The notes beneath the pieces are model-generated. The model made no database searches and was not told where the DNA came from. It was given only the letters and a program-made list of their open reading frames with translations. DNA of 64,000 nucleotides, taken from the NCBI RefSeq assembly GCF_000813845.1, contig NZ_JWTB01000031.1:42099-106098 (forward strand), read 5' to 3'. Shown here piece after piece: positions 17,343-26,160 of this stretch. This stretch comes from Pseudarthrobacter phenanthrenivorans (GTDB lineage: Bacteria > Actinomycetota > Actinomycetes > Actinomycetales > Micrococcaceae). Every line of letters begins with the position of its first letter. Position 1 is the stretch's first letter. Made by a program: the position numbers and the translations under genes.

Positions 17343-18446
17343 CTACCTGCTTCTCTGAGTGGAGTACTTGTTGAGGTTCACGATTGGCGCCGTCAAGGAC
17401 CGCAACTTCTTTTCGACCGGTTGCTCCACGAACTCATGAAGTGCTCCAGCGGCTGCGACGGATATGACAAACACAGCGGCTGCCATAGCTGAGACTTCCA
17501 GGATGGACGCTGACTGAGTCCACGGCCTGAACACGCGAAGCACCACCTCGTGAACTAGGTACAGTGCAAACGACCATTGTCCAAGTTTGGTAAGGAGTGG
17601 AGAACCCAACATCCCTGTTCTACCTTCAATGTCTTGCTTGGCACACGCTGCTATGACTGTCAGGAACCCGGGAATCATAACCAAATTGGCGAGTGTCATC
17701 GGGATTGGGCCTTCATTTTTGTTCAGGATAAACGAAGCGGCGAAAAGGCCGGCAGTTAGGATTGCCAGCAACCCAAGCGACATCAGCACAGAGAATCTTG
17801 GTCGCCATCCGGCCTTCATAAGTCTTGCGAGGCAAATTCCAAGCACAAATTCTCCCAGCCGAAACAGTGGCATGGCGATCAGCAGATAATCAGCCGTGGG
17901 TATGGATGTGACTGACGCTAGGACCCCGAATAGAACTGTTCCAGCGATTGGAAAGATGATGAAGACGCGGTAGTTGGGGCTCATGTGCATGATCCTGTTG
18001 AACAACAACGGAAACATCAAGTAAAAGAACGCTTCGCAGGAGAGCGACCAGGAGACACCATTGAAGGCGTTTAGGAACGGACTGGCGGGAATCCACGACT
18101 GTGTGAGTGTGGCCACAAACAGTGCGCCTGGCAAGGATGCGCCGGACGAGGTCGGCAGTGCAGGTGCCCAGATAGCCAAGAACATGGTGACTAGATGAAG
18201 CGGCCAGATCCTGGCGATGCGGTTGAGGTAGAAGCGCCTTGTTTTTACGTCGCTCTTTTGGGACCACGTCAGCACGAAGCCTGAAAGCACAAAGAAGAAG
18301 CTGACAGCCGTGAAACCGTAGCCGAACACCGCAAGGCCGTCCCCAATTGGCGAGAAGTAAATCCTTAGGTGGTAAAGCACCACAGCTAGAGCTGCAAAAA
18401 AACGGAGCCCTGTCAGGCTGGTCAACCTTCGTTCAGATGCCGGCAT
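17343..18446 (-). CDS. Acyltransferase family 3 membrane protein (OafA-like)
   Basis: 367 residues with about ten helices. The catalytic His motif lies in GLRFFAALAVVLYHL (about 12-26). FFFVLSGFVLTWS and SWSLSCEAFFYLMFP follow, typical of family 3 acyltransferases that O-acylate surface sugars. There is no SGNH domain, unlike the protein at 59527. It shares its strand with the GT2 and GT39 genes and probably decorates the same glycan (inference from context). The ATG is preceded by GGGGG. Confidence 0.85.
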   Translation of the reverse strand: MPASERRLTSLTGLRFFAALAVVLYHLRIYFSPIGDGLAVFGYGFTAVSFFFVLSGFVLTWSQKSDVKTRRFYLNRIARIWPLHLVTMFLAIWAPALPTSSGASLPGALFVATLTQSWIPASPFLNAFNGVSWSLSCEAFFYLMFPLLFNRIMHMSPNYRVFIIFPIAGTVLFGVLASVTSIPTADYLLIAMPLFRLGEFVLGICLARLMKAGWRPRFSVLMSLGLLAILTAGLFAASFILNKNEGPIPMTLANLVMIPGFLTVIAACAKQDIEGRTGMLGSPLLTKLGQWSFALYLVHEVVLRVFRPWTQSASILEVSAMAAAVFVISVAAAGALHEFVEQPVEKKLRSLTAPIVNLNKYSTQRSR

Positions 18447-18614
18447 CGTCCCGCCCCCGATTAATTCGCTCGATCCAGCTTGCTGCGGTGAGCTTATCGA
18501 AGAAGCCGCGATTCCAGGCTCAAGATATCGTCAACCTTCCAGCTGCCCTTCGGGAACCCGAACCTCGCACTCCTGAAGCTCGGCCACTCCGTCACCGCCC
18601 TGCGCCCCATCCTC

Positions 18615-18620
18615 TACACT
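18615..18620 (+). promoter_or_regulatory. -10 box for leaderless glmM transcript
   Basis: TACACT, then six bases, then the GTG start of glmM. No ribosome site is visible, so transcription probably starts at or next to the G of GTG. Confidence 0.6.
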
Positions 18621-18626
18621 TGACCG

Positions 18627-19988
18627 GTGTCTAGATTATTTGGAACTGATGGTGTCCGGGGGCTGGCCAATGGTCTGCTGACAGCAGAGCTGGCCCTGCA
18701 GCTGGCCCAGGCGGCCGCCGTCGTGCTTGGTCATGACCGCAACTCCAACGGCTCCCGGCCCCGCGCTGTGCTGGCCCGTGACCCGCGCGCCAGCGGCGAG
18801 TTCATCGCCGCCGCCGTCGAGGCCGGCCTTTCCAGCTCCGGCATCGACGTCTATGACGCTGGGGTCCTGCCCACTCCCGCCGCCGCGTACCTGGTGGCGG
18901 ACCTCGACGCCGACTTCGGCGTCATGATCTCCGCTTCCCACAACCCGGCGCCGGACAACGGCATCAAGTTCTTCGCCCGCGGCGGCCAGAAGCTGCCGGA
19001 TGAGGTGGAGGACGCCATCGAGGCCCAGATGGGCAAGGAAGCCGTCCGCCCCACGGGCGCCGACGTCGGACGCATCCAGCGCTTCTCGGACGCCGAGGAC
19101 CGCTACATCGTCCACCTGCTCCGCACCCTCCCACACCGGCTCGACGGGCTCACCGTGGTCCTCGACTGCGCCAACGGCGCCGCCAGCGGCTGCTCGCCCC
19201 AGCTCTTCAAGGACGCCGGCGCTGACGTCATCGTCATCGGCGCCGATCCGGACGGCCTGAACATCAATGACGGCGTCGGCTCCACCCACCTCGGCCCGCT
19301 CAAGGAAGCTGTGGTCAAGAACGGCGCCAACCTTGGCATCGCCCACGACGGCGACGCCGACCGCTGCCTCGCCGTGGACCACGAGGGCAACGAAGTGGAC
19401 GGCGACCAGATCATGGCCATCCTGGCCATCGCCCTGCAAAAGTCTGGCAAGCTCAAGGACGACGTCCTGGTGGCCACCGTCATGAGCAACCTCGGCCTCA
19501 AGATCGCCCTCCGCAACGCCGGCATCACCATCGTGGAAACCGCCGTGGGGGACCGCTACGTCCTGGAAGGCATGCGCGACGGCGGCTACAACCTCGGTGG
19601 CGAACAGTCAGGCCACGTCATCTTCGCCGACCACGCGACCACCGGCGATGGCCTCCTCACCGGCCTCCAGCTCGCAGCGCAGGTAGCCCTGACCGGCAAG
19701 CCGCTCAAGGAGCTGGCCACCGTCATGACCAAACTCCCGCAGGTGCTGATCAACGTCAAGGGCGTGGACCGGAGCCGGGTGGGCAGCAGCGACGTCCTCG
19801 CCCAGGCCGTGGCGGCAGCGGAAGCGGCACTCGGGGAAACCGGCCGCGTCCTGCTCCGCCCCTCAGGTACCGAGCCTGTGGTCCGGGTAATGGTGGAAGC
19901 CGCGGACGAAGAGACCGCGCAGTCCATCGCCGAACACCTGGCCCAGGTGGTCCGGACCGAGCTCGCGCTGGAACTTGTTAGTGAATAG
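18627..19988 (+). CDS. glmM: Phosphoglucosamine mutase
   Basis: Converts glucosamine-6-phosphate to glucosamine-1-phosphate, between GlmS and GlmU, for peptidoglycan precursor UDP-GlcNAc. 453 residues, normal length. The start has [12 protein letters not shown], the catalytic serine is in ISASHNP (Ser104), the metal loop is DGDADRC and the phosphate-binding loop is [12 protein letters not shown]. The GTG start fits a leaderless promoter. The last 11 bp overlap the 3' end of the convergent GT87-like gene. It has high GC, unlike its four minus-strand neighbours. Confidence 0.97.
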   Translation: MSRLFGTDGVRGLANGLLTAELALQLAQAAAVVLGHDRNSNGSRPRAVLARDPRASGEFIAAAVEAGLSSSGIDVYDAGVLPTPAAAYLVADLDADFGVMISASHNPAPDNGIKFFARGGQKLPDEVEDAIEAQMGKEAVRPTGADVGRIQRFSDAEDRYIVHLLRTLPHRLDGLTVVLDCANGAASGCSPQLFKDAGADVIVIGADPDGLNINDGVGSTHLGPLKEAVVKNGANLGIAHDGDADRCLAVDHEGNEVDGDQIMAILAIALQKSGKLKDDVLVATVMSNLGLKIALRNAGITIVETAVGDRYVLEGMRDGGYNLGGEQSGHVIFADHATTGDGLLTGLQLAAQVALTGKPLKELATVMTKLPQVLINVKGVDRSRVGSSDVLAQAVAAAEAALGETGRVLLRPSGTEPVVRVMVEAADEETAQSIAEHLAQVVRTELALELVSE

Positions 19989-21147
19989 CGGAGCCCGGAA
20001 GTGTTTTGCCGCTGCCCCGCATAAGGGCTCGGTACATCAGGATGACGGCTACGGCTTGGAATGAGAATGCGATCGCAAGAGGCATCGCGTAGCTGTTCCT
20101 TGCAAAATACAAGAAGTAAACAAACGCTCCTGTTGTGGCCAGTAGGCAAGGAACTATGCGTAACCCTGCCCAGTTAAAGAGAAGCAACGACATCACTTCA
20201 GCCGCAAAGAAGTAACGGTCGTGCATTTGCGGGAGCAACAGTGGGCATACGGCTACGACCGTAATGCACATATAGAGGCGACGGACCAAAGTATCCGCAC
20301 CGCGCCAATAGGCGGCCGTGGCAACGGCTAGGGCGAGCGCGCATAGTAGGATACCCCACCATCTTCCCTGAGCGGCATCCATTTCCGGGAACCAGGCAAA
20401 GATGTTGGCAGCCCCAGAAACCAATCGACCGTCCGTGGTTTGCCTTACATAGATAGTGAGCGTACTTTCCCAAGACCGCCCGAAGATTACAGGCGGCAAG
20501 CTGAGTGCTAACCAAACGCAGGTGGCCAGGAACGGACCTTTGAAGCCGCGACGGTTCCGAAGCGAGACCGCTGCCAACGCGGGTAGAAAAAACACTGACT
20601 GTAGCTTGAACGCGACTGCAACCCCCCACCATGACCAAGCACAGTTGTAGTTGTCCCGAAGCAGGCTTCGTGCCGACAACAAAAGGAACGCAGTGTAAAT
20701 GGAATCGCACTGTCCCCACATCGCGGCATTGAGGAGAACCGTCGGGGCCAGCAGTGCTATGACCGCTATGGTTCGGGGTGCCAGCTGCGATGGGCCAAGC
20801 TGCTTTGCGAGCGCCGCTACCGCAAGGGCGAGTAGGACATCGCCCCCAACGGATACAGCCTTTATTGCGAAGAGGGGCTCAACGGGCAAAAGGCTGACCA
20901 AGAACAAAAGGAACAAATACGGGAAGTTGTAATTCGAGAAGTCCCCCCCGAGCGCCCAGACACCGCGGTCGCGAAACTGCTCCATCCAAGGCAAGAGGAA
21001 AGTGGCCGCATCTTCGCTCTCATACGGCATAAGGAAGAGCCGTGCGACAAGGGCTACGACGACGAGCAGGAGCGTGACTAGCGGCGGAGTCCTCGGGCCC
21101 CGAAATATTGATGACGCTCCCGCTTGATTGGCGATCATTTCCCCCAT
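19978..21147 (-). CDS. GT87-like (GT-C) polyprenol-dependent mannosyltransferase-type membrane protein
   Basis: 389 residues from ATG 21145-21147, with about ten helices. GT-C marks are an early acidic loop ([15 protein letters not shown]), [15 protein letters not shown], and [18 protein letters not shown] near the end, similar to GT87/PIG-M-like enzymes that use lipid-linked sugars. Longer reading frames would cross the mscL terminator. TTGACA and AATGAT sit so that the message would begin at this ATG. It overlaps glmM convergently by 11 bp. Low GC and context suggest it belongs to the surface-glycan set. The substrate is unknown. Confidence 0.75.
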   Translation of the reverse strand: MGEMIANQAGASSIFRGPRTPPLVTLLLVVVALVARLFLMPYESEDAATFLLPWMEQFRDRGVWALGGDFSNYNFPYLFLLFLVSLLPVEPLFAIKAVSVGGDVLLALAVAALAKQLGPSQLAPRTIAVIALLAPTVLLNAAMWGQCDSIYTAFLLLSARSLLRDNYNCAWSWWGVAVAFKLQSVFFLPALAAVSLRNRRGFKGPFLATCVWLALSLPPVIFGRSWESTLTIYVRQTTDGRLVSGAANIFAWFPEMDAAQGRWWGILLCALALAVATAAYWRGADTLVRRLYMCITVVAVCPLLLPQMHDRYFFAAEVMSLLLFNWAGLRIVPCLLATTGAFVYFLYFARNSYAMPLAIAFSFQAVAVILMYRALMRGSGKTLPGSAIH

Positions 21148-21153
21148 TGCGCA

Positions 21154-21183
21154 ATCATTTGGTGCGGAAAGAAGAAATGTCAA
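21154..21183 (-). promoter_or_regulatory. Promoter of the GT87-like gene
   Basis: On the minus strand TTGACA (21183-21178), an 18-base spacer, then AATGAT (21159-21154), six bases before ATG 21147. The -35 box is perfect and the -10 box weak. It supports a leaderless start. Confidence 0.45.
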
Positions 21184-21206
21184 TGGCATTTCCACAGCTA
21201 AACAAA

Positions 21207-21238
21207 AGTGGCCCGCCTCCAACAGGAGGCGGGCCACT
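21207..21238 (-). terminator. mscL operon terminator
   Basis: Perfect 14-bp stem (AGTGGCCCGCCTCC at 21207-21220, GGAGGCGGGCCACT at 21225-21238) with loop AACA, followed on the minus strand by TTTGTTT. Confidence 0.88.
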
Positions 21239-21256
21239 GGCGGTTGAACAGGCGGC

Positions 21257-21658
21257 CTAAACGCGGTCCTTCAGCGCATCCCGGATCTCGGTCAGCAACG
21301 CAACCTGCGGATCCTCGGCGGCATCCTTCTTGACGTCCTTGTTGATCCCCAGCCGGCGGTTGCGGCGCTCGATCATCATGTTCATCGGCATCACCACCAC
21401 GAAGTAGATGGCAGCCGCGATCAACAGGAAGTTCACCACCGCCGTCAGCAGCACCCCGAACTCGATGGCGTTCCCGTTCAGCTCCACGCGCGCAAAGCTG
21501 TCAAAGTTGGGTGCGCCCACCAGGCCGGAGACGAACGGCATGAGCACCTTGTTCACCAGCGCCGTGACGACGGCTCCGAAGGCAGTACCCATGACAACAG
21601 CCACGGCAAGGTCAACGACGTTGCCCTTCATGATGAAGTTCTTGAATCCACTAAGCAT
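21257..21658 (-). CDS. mscL: Large-conductance mechanosensitive channel
   Basis: 133 residues from ATG 21656-21658. The N-terminus MLSGFKNFIMKGNVVDLAVAVVMG is the MscL signature, with the first membrane helix continuing to VTALVNKVLMPF. A second helix (VNFLLIAAAIYFVVV) and a charged C-terminal bundle follow. It opens under membrane tension to release solutes after osmotic downshift. It is the third gene of a coaA-vanY-mscL run on the minus strand and ends at a strong terminator. Confidence 0.95.
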   Translation of the reverse strand: MLSGFKNFIMKGNVVDLAVAVVMGTAFGAVVTALVNKVLMPFVSGLVGAPNFDSFARVELNGNAIEFGVLLTAVVNFLLIAAAIYFVVVMPMNMMIERRNRRLGINKDVKKDAAEDPQVALLTEIRDALKDRV

Positions 21659-21682
21659 GGAAACCAACCTAGCGCACCCGTG

Positions 21683-22540
21683 TTACAGGTAGGTTGGCGC
21701 CGCTTCGAGGCCGAAGTATTCCTCCAGTGTGGCAATGCCGCGGTTCAGCATGTCCGTCGCGGCTTCCACGCCCACGAACCGCATGTGCCACGGCTCGTAG
21801 AAGTACCCCGTGATGGGGTGCAGCATCCACTGGTACCGCACCACGAACCCGAACCGGTGCCCGTTGGCCTTCGCCCATGCCGCCGACGGCTGGTCCGCGA
21901 AACACGGCTGGAAGCTGCAGGCGCCGCCGCCGTCCGCGATGTCGAACGCCCACCCCGTCTGGTGCTCCGAATGGCCCGGGCGCGCGCTGGCCGTGTCGGC
22001 GTCGGCCTGCCCGCGGGCCGCGACGTACCCGTTGTAGGTGGTCACCTGGGTGGTGTACGAGCGGTAGCCGCTGGCCAGGACGATCTCCACGCCGTCCCGC
22101 GCCGCCGCAGCGAACATCGCCTCGGCGGCGGCCGCCGTCGTGCTGTTCAGCAGGGCAGCCTCGCCGGCCGCGGAAATGGCGACGGCGGGGCGCACCAAAT
22201 CGGCCGGCACATAGTCGGCCGGCTTCAGCGGCCGGTGCTTGTTCACGATGACCCACTGGCTGGCCGGGTCGTCAAGCGAAAACTGCCGCGCCAGGGTTGC
22301 CGACGGGGACGGTGTGGGGGACGGCGGCTCAGGCGGCTGGCCCACCGTGGCCGCTTCCGCCGTCGGGCCTGCTGGGACGGTGGCGGCTGCGGGGGAGGGG
22401 GACGCGGAAGGAGCAGCGGACGACGGCGCCACGGCCTTGGGTGCCTCCGGCGTGCAGCCAGCCAGGACAGTCAGCCCGGCCCCCGCTGCAAGGAAGCGGC
22501 CGAAGCTGCGCCGGCTCGGGGAACCGCAGTGGTAGCACAC
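21683..22540 (-). CDS. VanY-type D-alanyl-D-alanine carboxypeptidase lipoprotein (peptidase M15B)
   Basis: 285 residues from GTG 22538-22540. The N-terminus has a twin-arginine-like SRRSFGRF, a hydrophobic core and lipobox LAGC (Cys about 29), so it is probably lipid-anchored outside. A Pro/Ala/Ser-rich linker (30-85) leads to the catalytic domain with SGYRSYTTQ, the zinc motif GHSEHQTGWAFDI (His and Asp) and EPWHMRFVG (last His ligand). It would trim D-Ala from wall peptides. It starts 5 bp after coaA and is probably co-transcribed. Confidence 0.9.
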   Translation of the reverse strand: MCYHCGSPSRRSFGRFLAAGAGLTVLAGCTPEAPKAVAPSSAAPSASPSPAAATVPAGPTAEAATVGQPPEPPSPTPSPSATLARQFSLDDPASQWVIVNKHRPLKPADYVPADLVRPAVAISAAGEAALLNSTTAAAAEAMFAAAARDGVEIVLASGYRSYTTQVTTYNGYVAARGQADADTASARPGHSEHQTGWAFDIADGGGACSFQPCFADQPSAAWAKANGHRFGFVVRYQWMLHPITGYFYEPWHMRFVGVEAATDMLNRGIATLEEYFGLEAAPTYL

Positions 22541-22545
22541 CTGTG

Positions 22546-23511
22546 CTACACCTTCCGGAGCAGCATGCGGCGGATGGAATGGTCGGCCTCTTTGGTCAGC
22601 ACCAGCTGCGCCCGGCCCCGGGTGGGCAGCACATTCTCCTCCAGGTTGGGCTCATTGATCCGCTTCCAGATGTCCCGTGCGGTGCTCTCCGCCTCCTCAT
22701 CCGAGAGGGTGGCGTAGCGGTGGAAGTAGGACTCCGGCTGCGCGAACGCCGTGCTCCGCAGCTTCCGGAACCGATCCACGTACCACTCCTCGATGTAGGA
22801 GGTCTTGGCGTCGACGTAGATGGAGAAGTCGAAGAAGTCACTCAGCGCCAGGCCCTGCCTGCCGTCATGCCGCGGCCGCGCCGGGGCCAGCACGTTCAGG
22901 CCCTCCACGATCAGCACGTCCGGGCGGCGGACCACCACTTCCTTGCCGGGCACGATGTCGTAGGTGACGTGGGAGTACCACGGTGCGCGCACTTCCTCGG
23001 CGCCGCCCTTGATCTCGCTCACGAAACGCAGCAGAGCCCGGCGATCGTAGGACTCAGGGAAACCCTTCCGGTCCAGCAGCTGCCGCCGCTTCAGCTCGGC
23101 CAGCGGATAGAGGAAACCATCCGTGGTGATGAGCTCCACATTGGGGGTGCCCGGCCAGCGGCGGAGCATTTCGCGCAGGACACGGGCGATGGTGGACTTG
23201 CCCACCGCAACTGACCCGGCGACGCCGATTACGAACGGGGTGCGCTGGGTCTGCTCGCCCAGGAACGTGGTGGTGGCCGCATGCAGCTGCCCGGCCGCCT
23301 CGACGTACAGGTGCAGGAGCCGGGACAGCGGCAGGTAGACATCCCTGACTTCCTTGATGTCCAAGGGGTCGCCAAGCCCGCGAAGGCGCAGCACATCCTC
23401 TTCATTAAGGGGCTGTTCCATCTGGGCTGCGAGCCGGGACCAGGTATGCCGGTCCAGCTCCACGAACGGCGAGGCACCCTCCCCGTTCGCTTCATTGCGT
23501 TGCGAAGTCAC
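22546..23511 (-). CDS. coaA: Pantothenate kinase, type I
   Basis: First step of coenzyme A synthesis from pantothenate. 321 residues from GTG 23509-23511 ([10 protein letters not shown]). The P-loop [12 protein letters not shown] is at about 96-107; [27 protein letters not shown] and LIVEGLNVL are all typical of bacterial CoaA. No ribosome site is seen; CAGAAT lies seven bases upstream, so the message may be leaderless. A reading frame extends far upstream but only as antisense to glmS. It is divergent from glmS. Confidence 0.95.
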   Translation of the reverse strand: MTSQRNEANGEGASPFVELDRHTWSRLAAQMEQPLNEEDVLRLRGLGDPLDIKEVRDVYLPLSRLLHLYVEAAGQLHAATTTFLGEQTQRTPFVIGVAGSVAVGKSTIARVLREMLRRWPGTPNVELITTDGFLYPLAELKRRQLLDRKGFPESYDRRALLRFVSEIKGGAEEVRAPWYSHVTYDIVPGKEVVVRRPDVLIVEGLNVLAPARPRHDGRQGLALSDFFDFSIYVDAKTSYIEEWYVDRFRKLRSTAFAQPESYFHRYATLSDEEAESTARDIWKRINEPNLEENVLPTRGRAQLVLTKEADHSIRRMLLRKV

Positions 23512-23645
23512 GCTAAAGATTCTGCCCCGCTCCCGGCACATCGCGAAATGACGCCCCTGCTCAGCGCGGCGGCACCCGTCACGGACGCCCCGCCGGCAGC
23601 CCCACACGCCGGCCGGCCGGTTTAGAGCAACCGGCCCGCTGCCGA

Positions 23646-23651
23646 TAGTCT
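23646..23651 (+). promoter_or_regulatory. -10 box for leaderless glmS transcript
   Basis: TAGTCT, seven bases, then ATG 23659. It favours ATG 23659 over the GTG two codons upstream and places Cys directly after Met. No glmS-type ribozyme was seen. Confidence 0.55.
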
Positions 23652-23658
23652 TGTGGCT

Positions 23659-25551
23659 ATGTGTGGAATCGTGGGATACGTAGGCCGTTCGACTGACGGT
23701 GCAATTAACGGTCACAGTGCGCTGGACGTTGTCCTTGAGGGACTGCGCCGCCTGGAGTACCGCGGTTATGACTCTGCCGGTGTGGCCGTGGTGTCCCAGG
23801 GGACCATCGAGTCGCGGAAGAAGTCCGGGAAGCTGAGCAACCTGATTGGCGAGCTCGAGGCGCGCCCGCTTCCTGAGGCAGTGACCGGCATCGGCCACAC
23901 CCGCTGGGCCACGCACGGCGGCCCGACGGACCGCAACGCCCACCCGCACCTGGCCGACGGCGGCAAGCTCGCCGTGATCCACAACGGCATCATTGAAAAC
24001 TTCGCCGAGCTCAAGCTTGAGCTGCTGGAAAAGGGCGTGACCTTCCTGTCCGAGACGGACACCGAAGTTGCTGCCGCGCTGCTGGCCGACATCCTGCGGA
24101 ACAAGCTGGGCGGTGACCCGGCCAACGGCGGCCTGACCCACGCGATGGAGCTGGCCTGCCAGCGCCTCGAGGGCGCCTTCACGCTCCTGGCCGTGCACGC
24201 GGACCAGCCCGACGTCGTCGTGGCCGCCCGCCGCAACTCCCCGCTGGTGGTGGGCCTGGGCGAGGGCGAGAACTTCCTGGGCTCGGACGTCTCCGGGTTC
24301 ATCGACTACACCCGCCGCGCCGTGGAGCTGGGCCAGGACCAGATCGTCACCATCACCGCGGACTCGGTGGAGATCACCGATTTCTACGGCAACCCGGCCC
24401 AGGGCAAGGAATACCACGTTGACTGGGACCCGGCCTCGGCGGAAAAGGGCGGCTTCTCCTCCTTCATGGAGAAGGAAATCCATGACCAGCCCGACGCCGT
24501 GGCGCAGACCCTGCTGGGCCGCTCGGACATCAAGGGCAAGCTGACCCTGGATGAGCTGCGGATCGACCCGGAGCTGCTGAAGCAGGTTAACAAGATCATC
24601 GTGCTGGCCTGCGGCACGGCCGCCTACGCCGGCATGGTGGCCAAGTACGCCATCGAGAACTGGTGCCGCATCCCCACGGAGGTGGAGCTGGCGCACGAGT
24701 TCCGCTACCGCGACCCGATCCTGGACGAGAAGACCCTGGTGGTGTCCATCAGCCAGTCCGGCGAGACCATGGACACCCTGATGGCAGTCCGGTACGCCCG
24801 CGAGCAGGGCGCCAAGACCATCTCCATCTGCAACACCAACGGCTCCACCATCCCGCGTGAATCCGACGCCGTGCTCTACACGCACGCCGGCCCGGAAATC
24901 GCGGTGGCGTCCACCAAGGCGTTCCTGGCCCAGATCACCGCCGCGTACCTGCTGGGCCTATACCTGGCACAGCTGCGCGGGAACATCTTCTCCGGCCAGA
25001 TCAAGGACGTCCTGGCGGACCTGAACAAGATCCCCGCCAAGATCCAGACCATCCTGGACAACGCCGGGCCGCTCCGCGAACTGGCCCGGTCCATGGCGGA
25101 CGAAAAGTCCGTGCTGTTCCTGGGCCGGCACGTGGGCTTCCCCGTAGCCCTGGAAGGTGCGCTCAAGCTCAAGGAGATCGCGTACATCCACGCCGAAGGC
25201 TTTGCCGCCGGTGAGCTCAAGCACGGCCCCATCGCGCTGATCGACGAAGGCCAGCCGGTGTTCGTGGTGGTCCCGTCCCCACGCGGCCGCGACTCGCTGC
25301 ACTCCAAGGTGGTCTCCAACATCCAGGAAGTCCGCGCCCGCGGCGCCCGGACCCTGGTCATCGCCGAGGAAGGCGACGAAGCCGTCAAGGCCTACGCCGA
25401 GTACGTCTTCTACGTCCCGGAAACCCCCACCCTGCTCATGCCCCTGCTGACCACCGTGCCGCTGCAGATCTTCGCCGCGGAACTGGCAGCAGCCAAGGGC
25501 TACGACGTGGACCAGCCCCGCAACCTCGCCAAGAGCGTCACCGTCGAGTAG
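23659..25551 (+). CDS. glmS: Glutamine-fructose-6-phosphate aminotransferase (isomerizing)
   Basis: Makes glucosamine-6-phosphate from fructose-6-phosphate and glutamine. 630 residues. Cys2, which becomes the N-terminal nucleophile after Met removal, begins CGIVGYVG. The glutaminase part has GHTRWATHG and NGIIENF. Two SIS domains follow ([58 protein letters not shown]), and the protein ends in NLAKSVTVE. Supplies GlmM at 18627. A terminator lies 22 bp after the stop. Confidence 0.97.
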   Translation: MCGIVGYVGRSTDGAINGHSALDVVLEGLRRLEYRGYDSAGVAVVSQGTIESRKKSGKLSNLIGELEARPLPEAVTGIGHTRWATHGGPTDRNAHPHLADGGKLAVIHNGIIENFAELKLELLEKGVTFLSETDTEVAAALLADILRNKLGGDPANGGLTHAMELACQRLEGAFTLLAVHADQPDVVVAARRNSPLVVGLGEGENFLGSDVSGFIDYTRRAVELGQDQIVTITADSVEITDFYGNPAQGKEYHVDWDPASAEKGGFSSFMEKEIHDQPDAVAQTLLGRSDIKGKLTLDELRIDPELLKQVNKIIVLACGTAAYAGMVAKYAIENWCRIPTEVELAHEFRYRDPILDEKTLVVSISQSGETMDTLMAVRYAREQGAKTISICNTNGSTIPRESDAVLYTHAGPEIAVASTKAFLAQITAAYLLGLYLAQLRGNIFSGQIKDVLADLNKIPAKIQTILDNAGPLRELARSMADEKSVLFLGRHVGFPVALEGALKLKEIAYIHAEGFAAGELKHGPIALIDEGQPVFVVVPSPRGRDSLHSKVVSNIQEVRARGARTLVIAEEGDEAVKAYAEYVFYVPETPTLLMPLLTTVPLQIFAAELAAAKGYDVDQPRNLAKSVTVE

Positions 25552-25572
25552 CTAGTCAGGCATTGACAAAGG

Positions 25573-25601
25573 AAGCCCCGGGCCATGCAGGCCCGGGGCT
25601 T
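25573..25601 (+). terminator. glmS terminator
   Basis: AAGCCCCGGGCC (25573-25584) and GGCCCGGGGCTT (25590-25601) form a perfect 12-bp stem with a 5-base loop, followed by CTGCTTT. From here to 25800 there is no gene. Confidence 0.8.
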
Positions 25602-25787
25602 CTGCTTTAACTTTGGAGCCGAACGCGATTGCGTAACTTTTGGCACGCCTCGGCCACGAAGCCCCGGAATGTCAGGGTGCGCGTCGGGTGCCCTGTCCAA
25701 AAGACACGCCTTTGCGCTGATGGCGGACAACGGCAAGATCCGCCTGAAACCGGGGTGGAAGCCCCCTTGTAGCCGGAAGCCCCACCG

Positions 25788-25793
25788 TAGAAT
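25788..25793 (+). promoter_or_regulatory. -10 box for leaderless acpS transcript
   Basis: TAGAAT, seven bases (gaaccgc), then ATG 25801. It is one of the two best matches in the window to the actinobacterial leaderless pattern. Confidence 0.6.
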
Positions 25794-25800
25794 GAACCGC

Positions 25801-26148
25801 ATGATCGTTGGCATCGGGGTAGACGTAGTAGACATCGAGCGGTTCGGCCGCCAGCTGGAGCGGACGCCGGGCCTGAGGGACCGGCTCTTCGTGCCCGCGG
25901 AACGGGAACTGAATACCCGCTCCCTGGCTGCCCGCTTTGCCGCCAAGGAAGCCGTGGCCAAGGTGCTGGGTGCCCCCGCCGGCATGAACTGGCAGGACTG
26001 CTGGATCGGCCTGGACCACAACGGGCCCACCGTCCAGGTCAAGGGGACGGTCCTTGCGGTTGCAGAGGCCAAGGGCGTCAAGCGGTGGCACCTGTCCATC
26101 AGCCACGACGGCGGCATCGCCACCGCCACGGTCCTGGCCGAAGGCTGA
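25801..26148 (+). CDS. acpS: Holo-[acyl-carrier-protein] synthase
   Basis: Transfers 4'-phosphopantetheine from CoA to acyl carrier protein. 115 residues, the usual AcpS length. [15 protein letters not shown] carries the Mg-binding Asp; [17 protein letters not shown] carries the second metal ligand Glu. The end, [20 protein letters not shown], is typical. An alternative ATG three codons upstream lies within the -10 box. It is followed 12 bp later by the nnr gene. Confidence 0.95.
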   Translation: MIVGIGVDVVDIERFGRQLERTPGLRDRLFVPAERELNTRSLAARFAAKEAVAKVLGAPAGMNWQDCWIGLDHNGPTVQVKGTVLAVAEAKGVKRWHLSISHDGGIATATVLAEG

Positions 26149-26160
26149 CCCGGCGGCCGC

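Noticed and set aside
21148..21237. Longer start of the GT87-like protein
   Set aside because: It would be translated through the mscL terminator stem; ATG 21147 fits a promoter instead.
23512..23658. glmS ribozyme in the glmS leader
   Set aside because: The glmS start appears leaderless and the gap shows no conserved ribozyme core; this riboswitch is not typical of actinobacteria.
23512..24885. Long N-terminal extension of coaA on the minus strand
   Set aside because: It is antisense to glmS and composed of low-complexity residues; coaA homology starts at about 23511.
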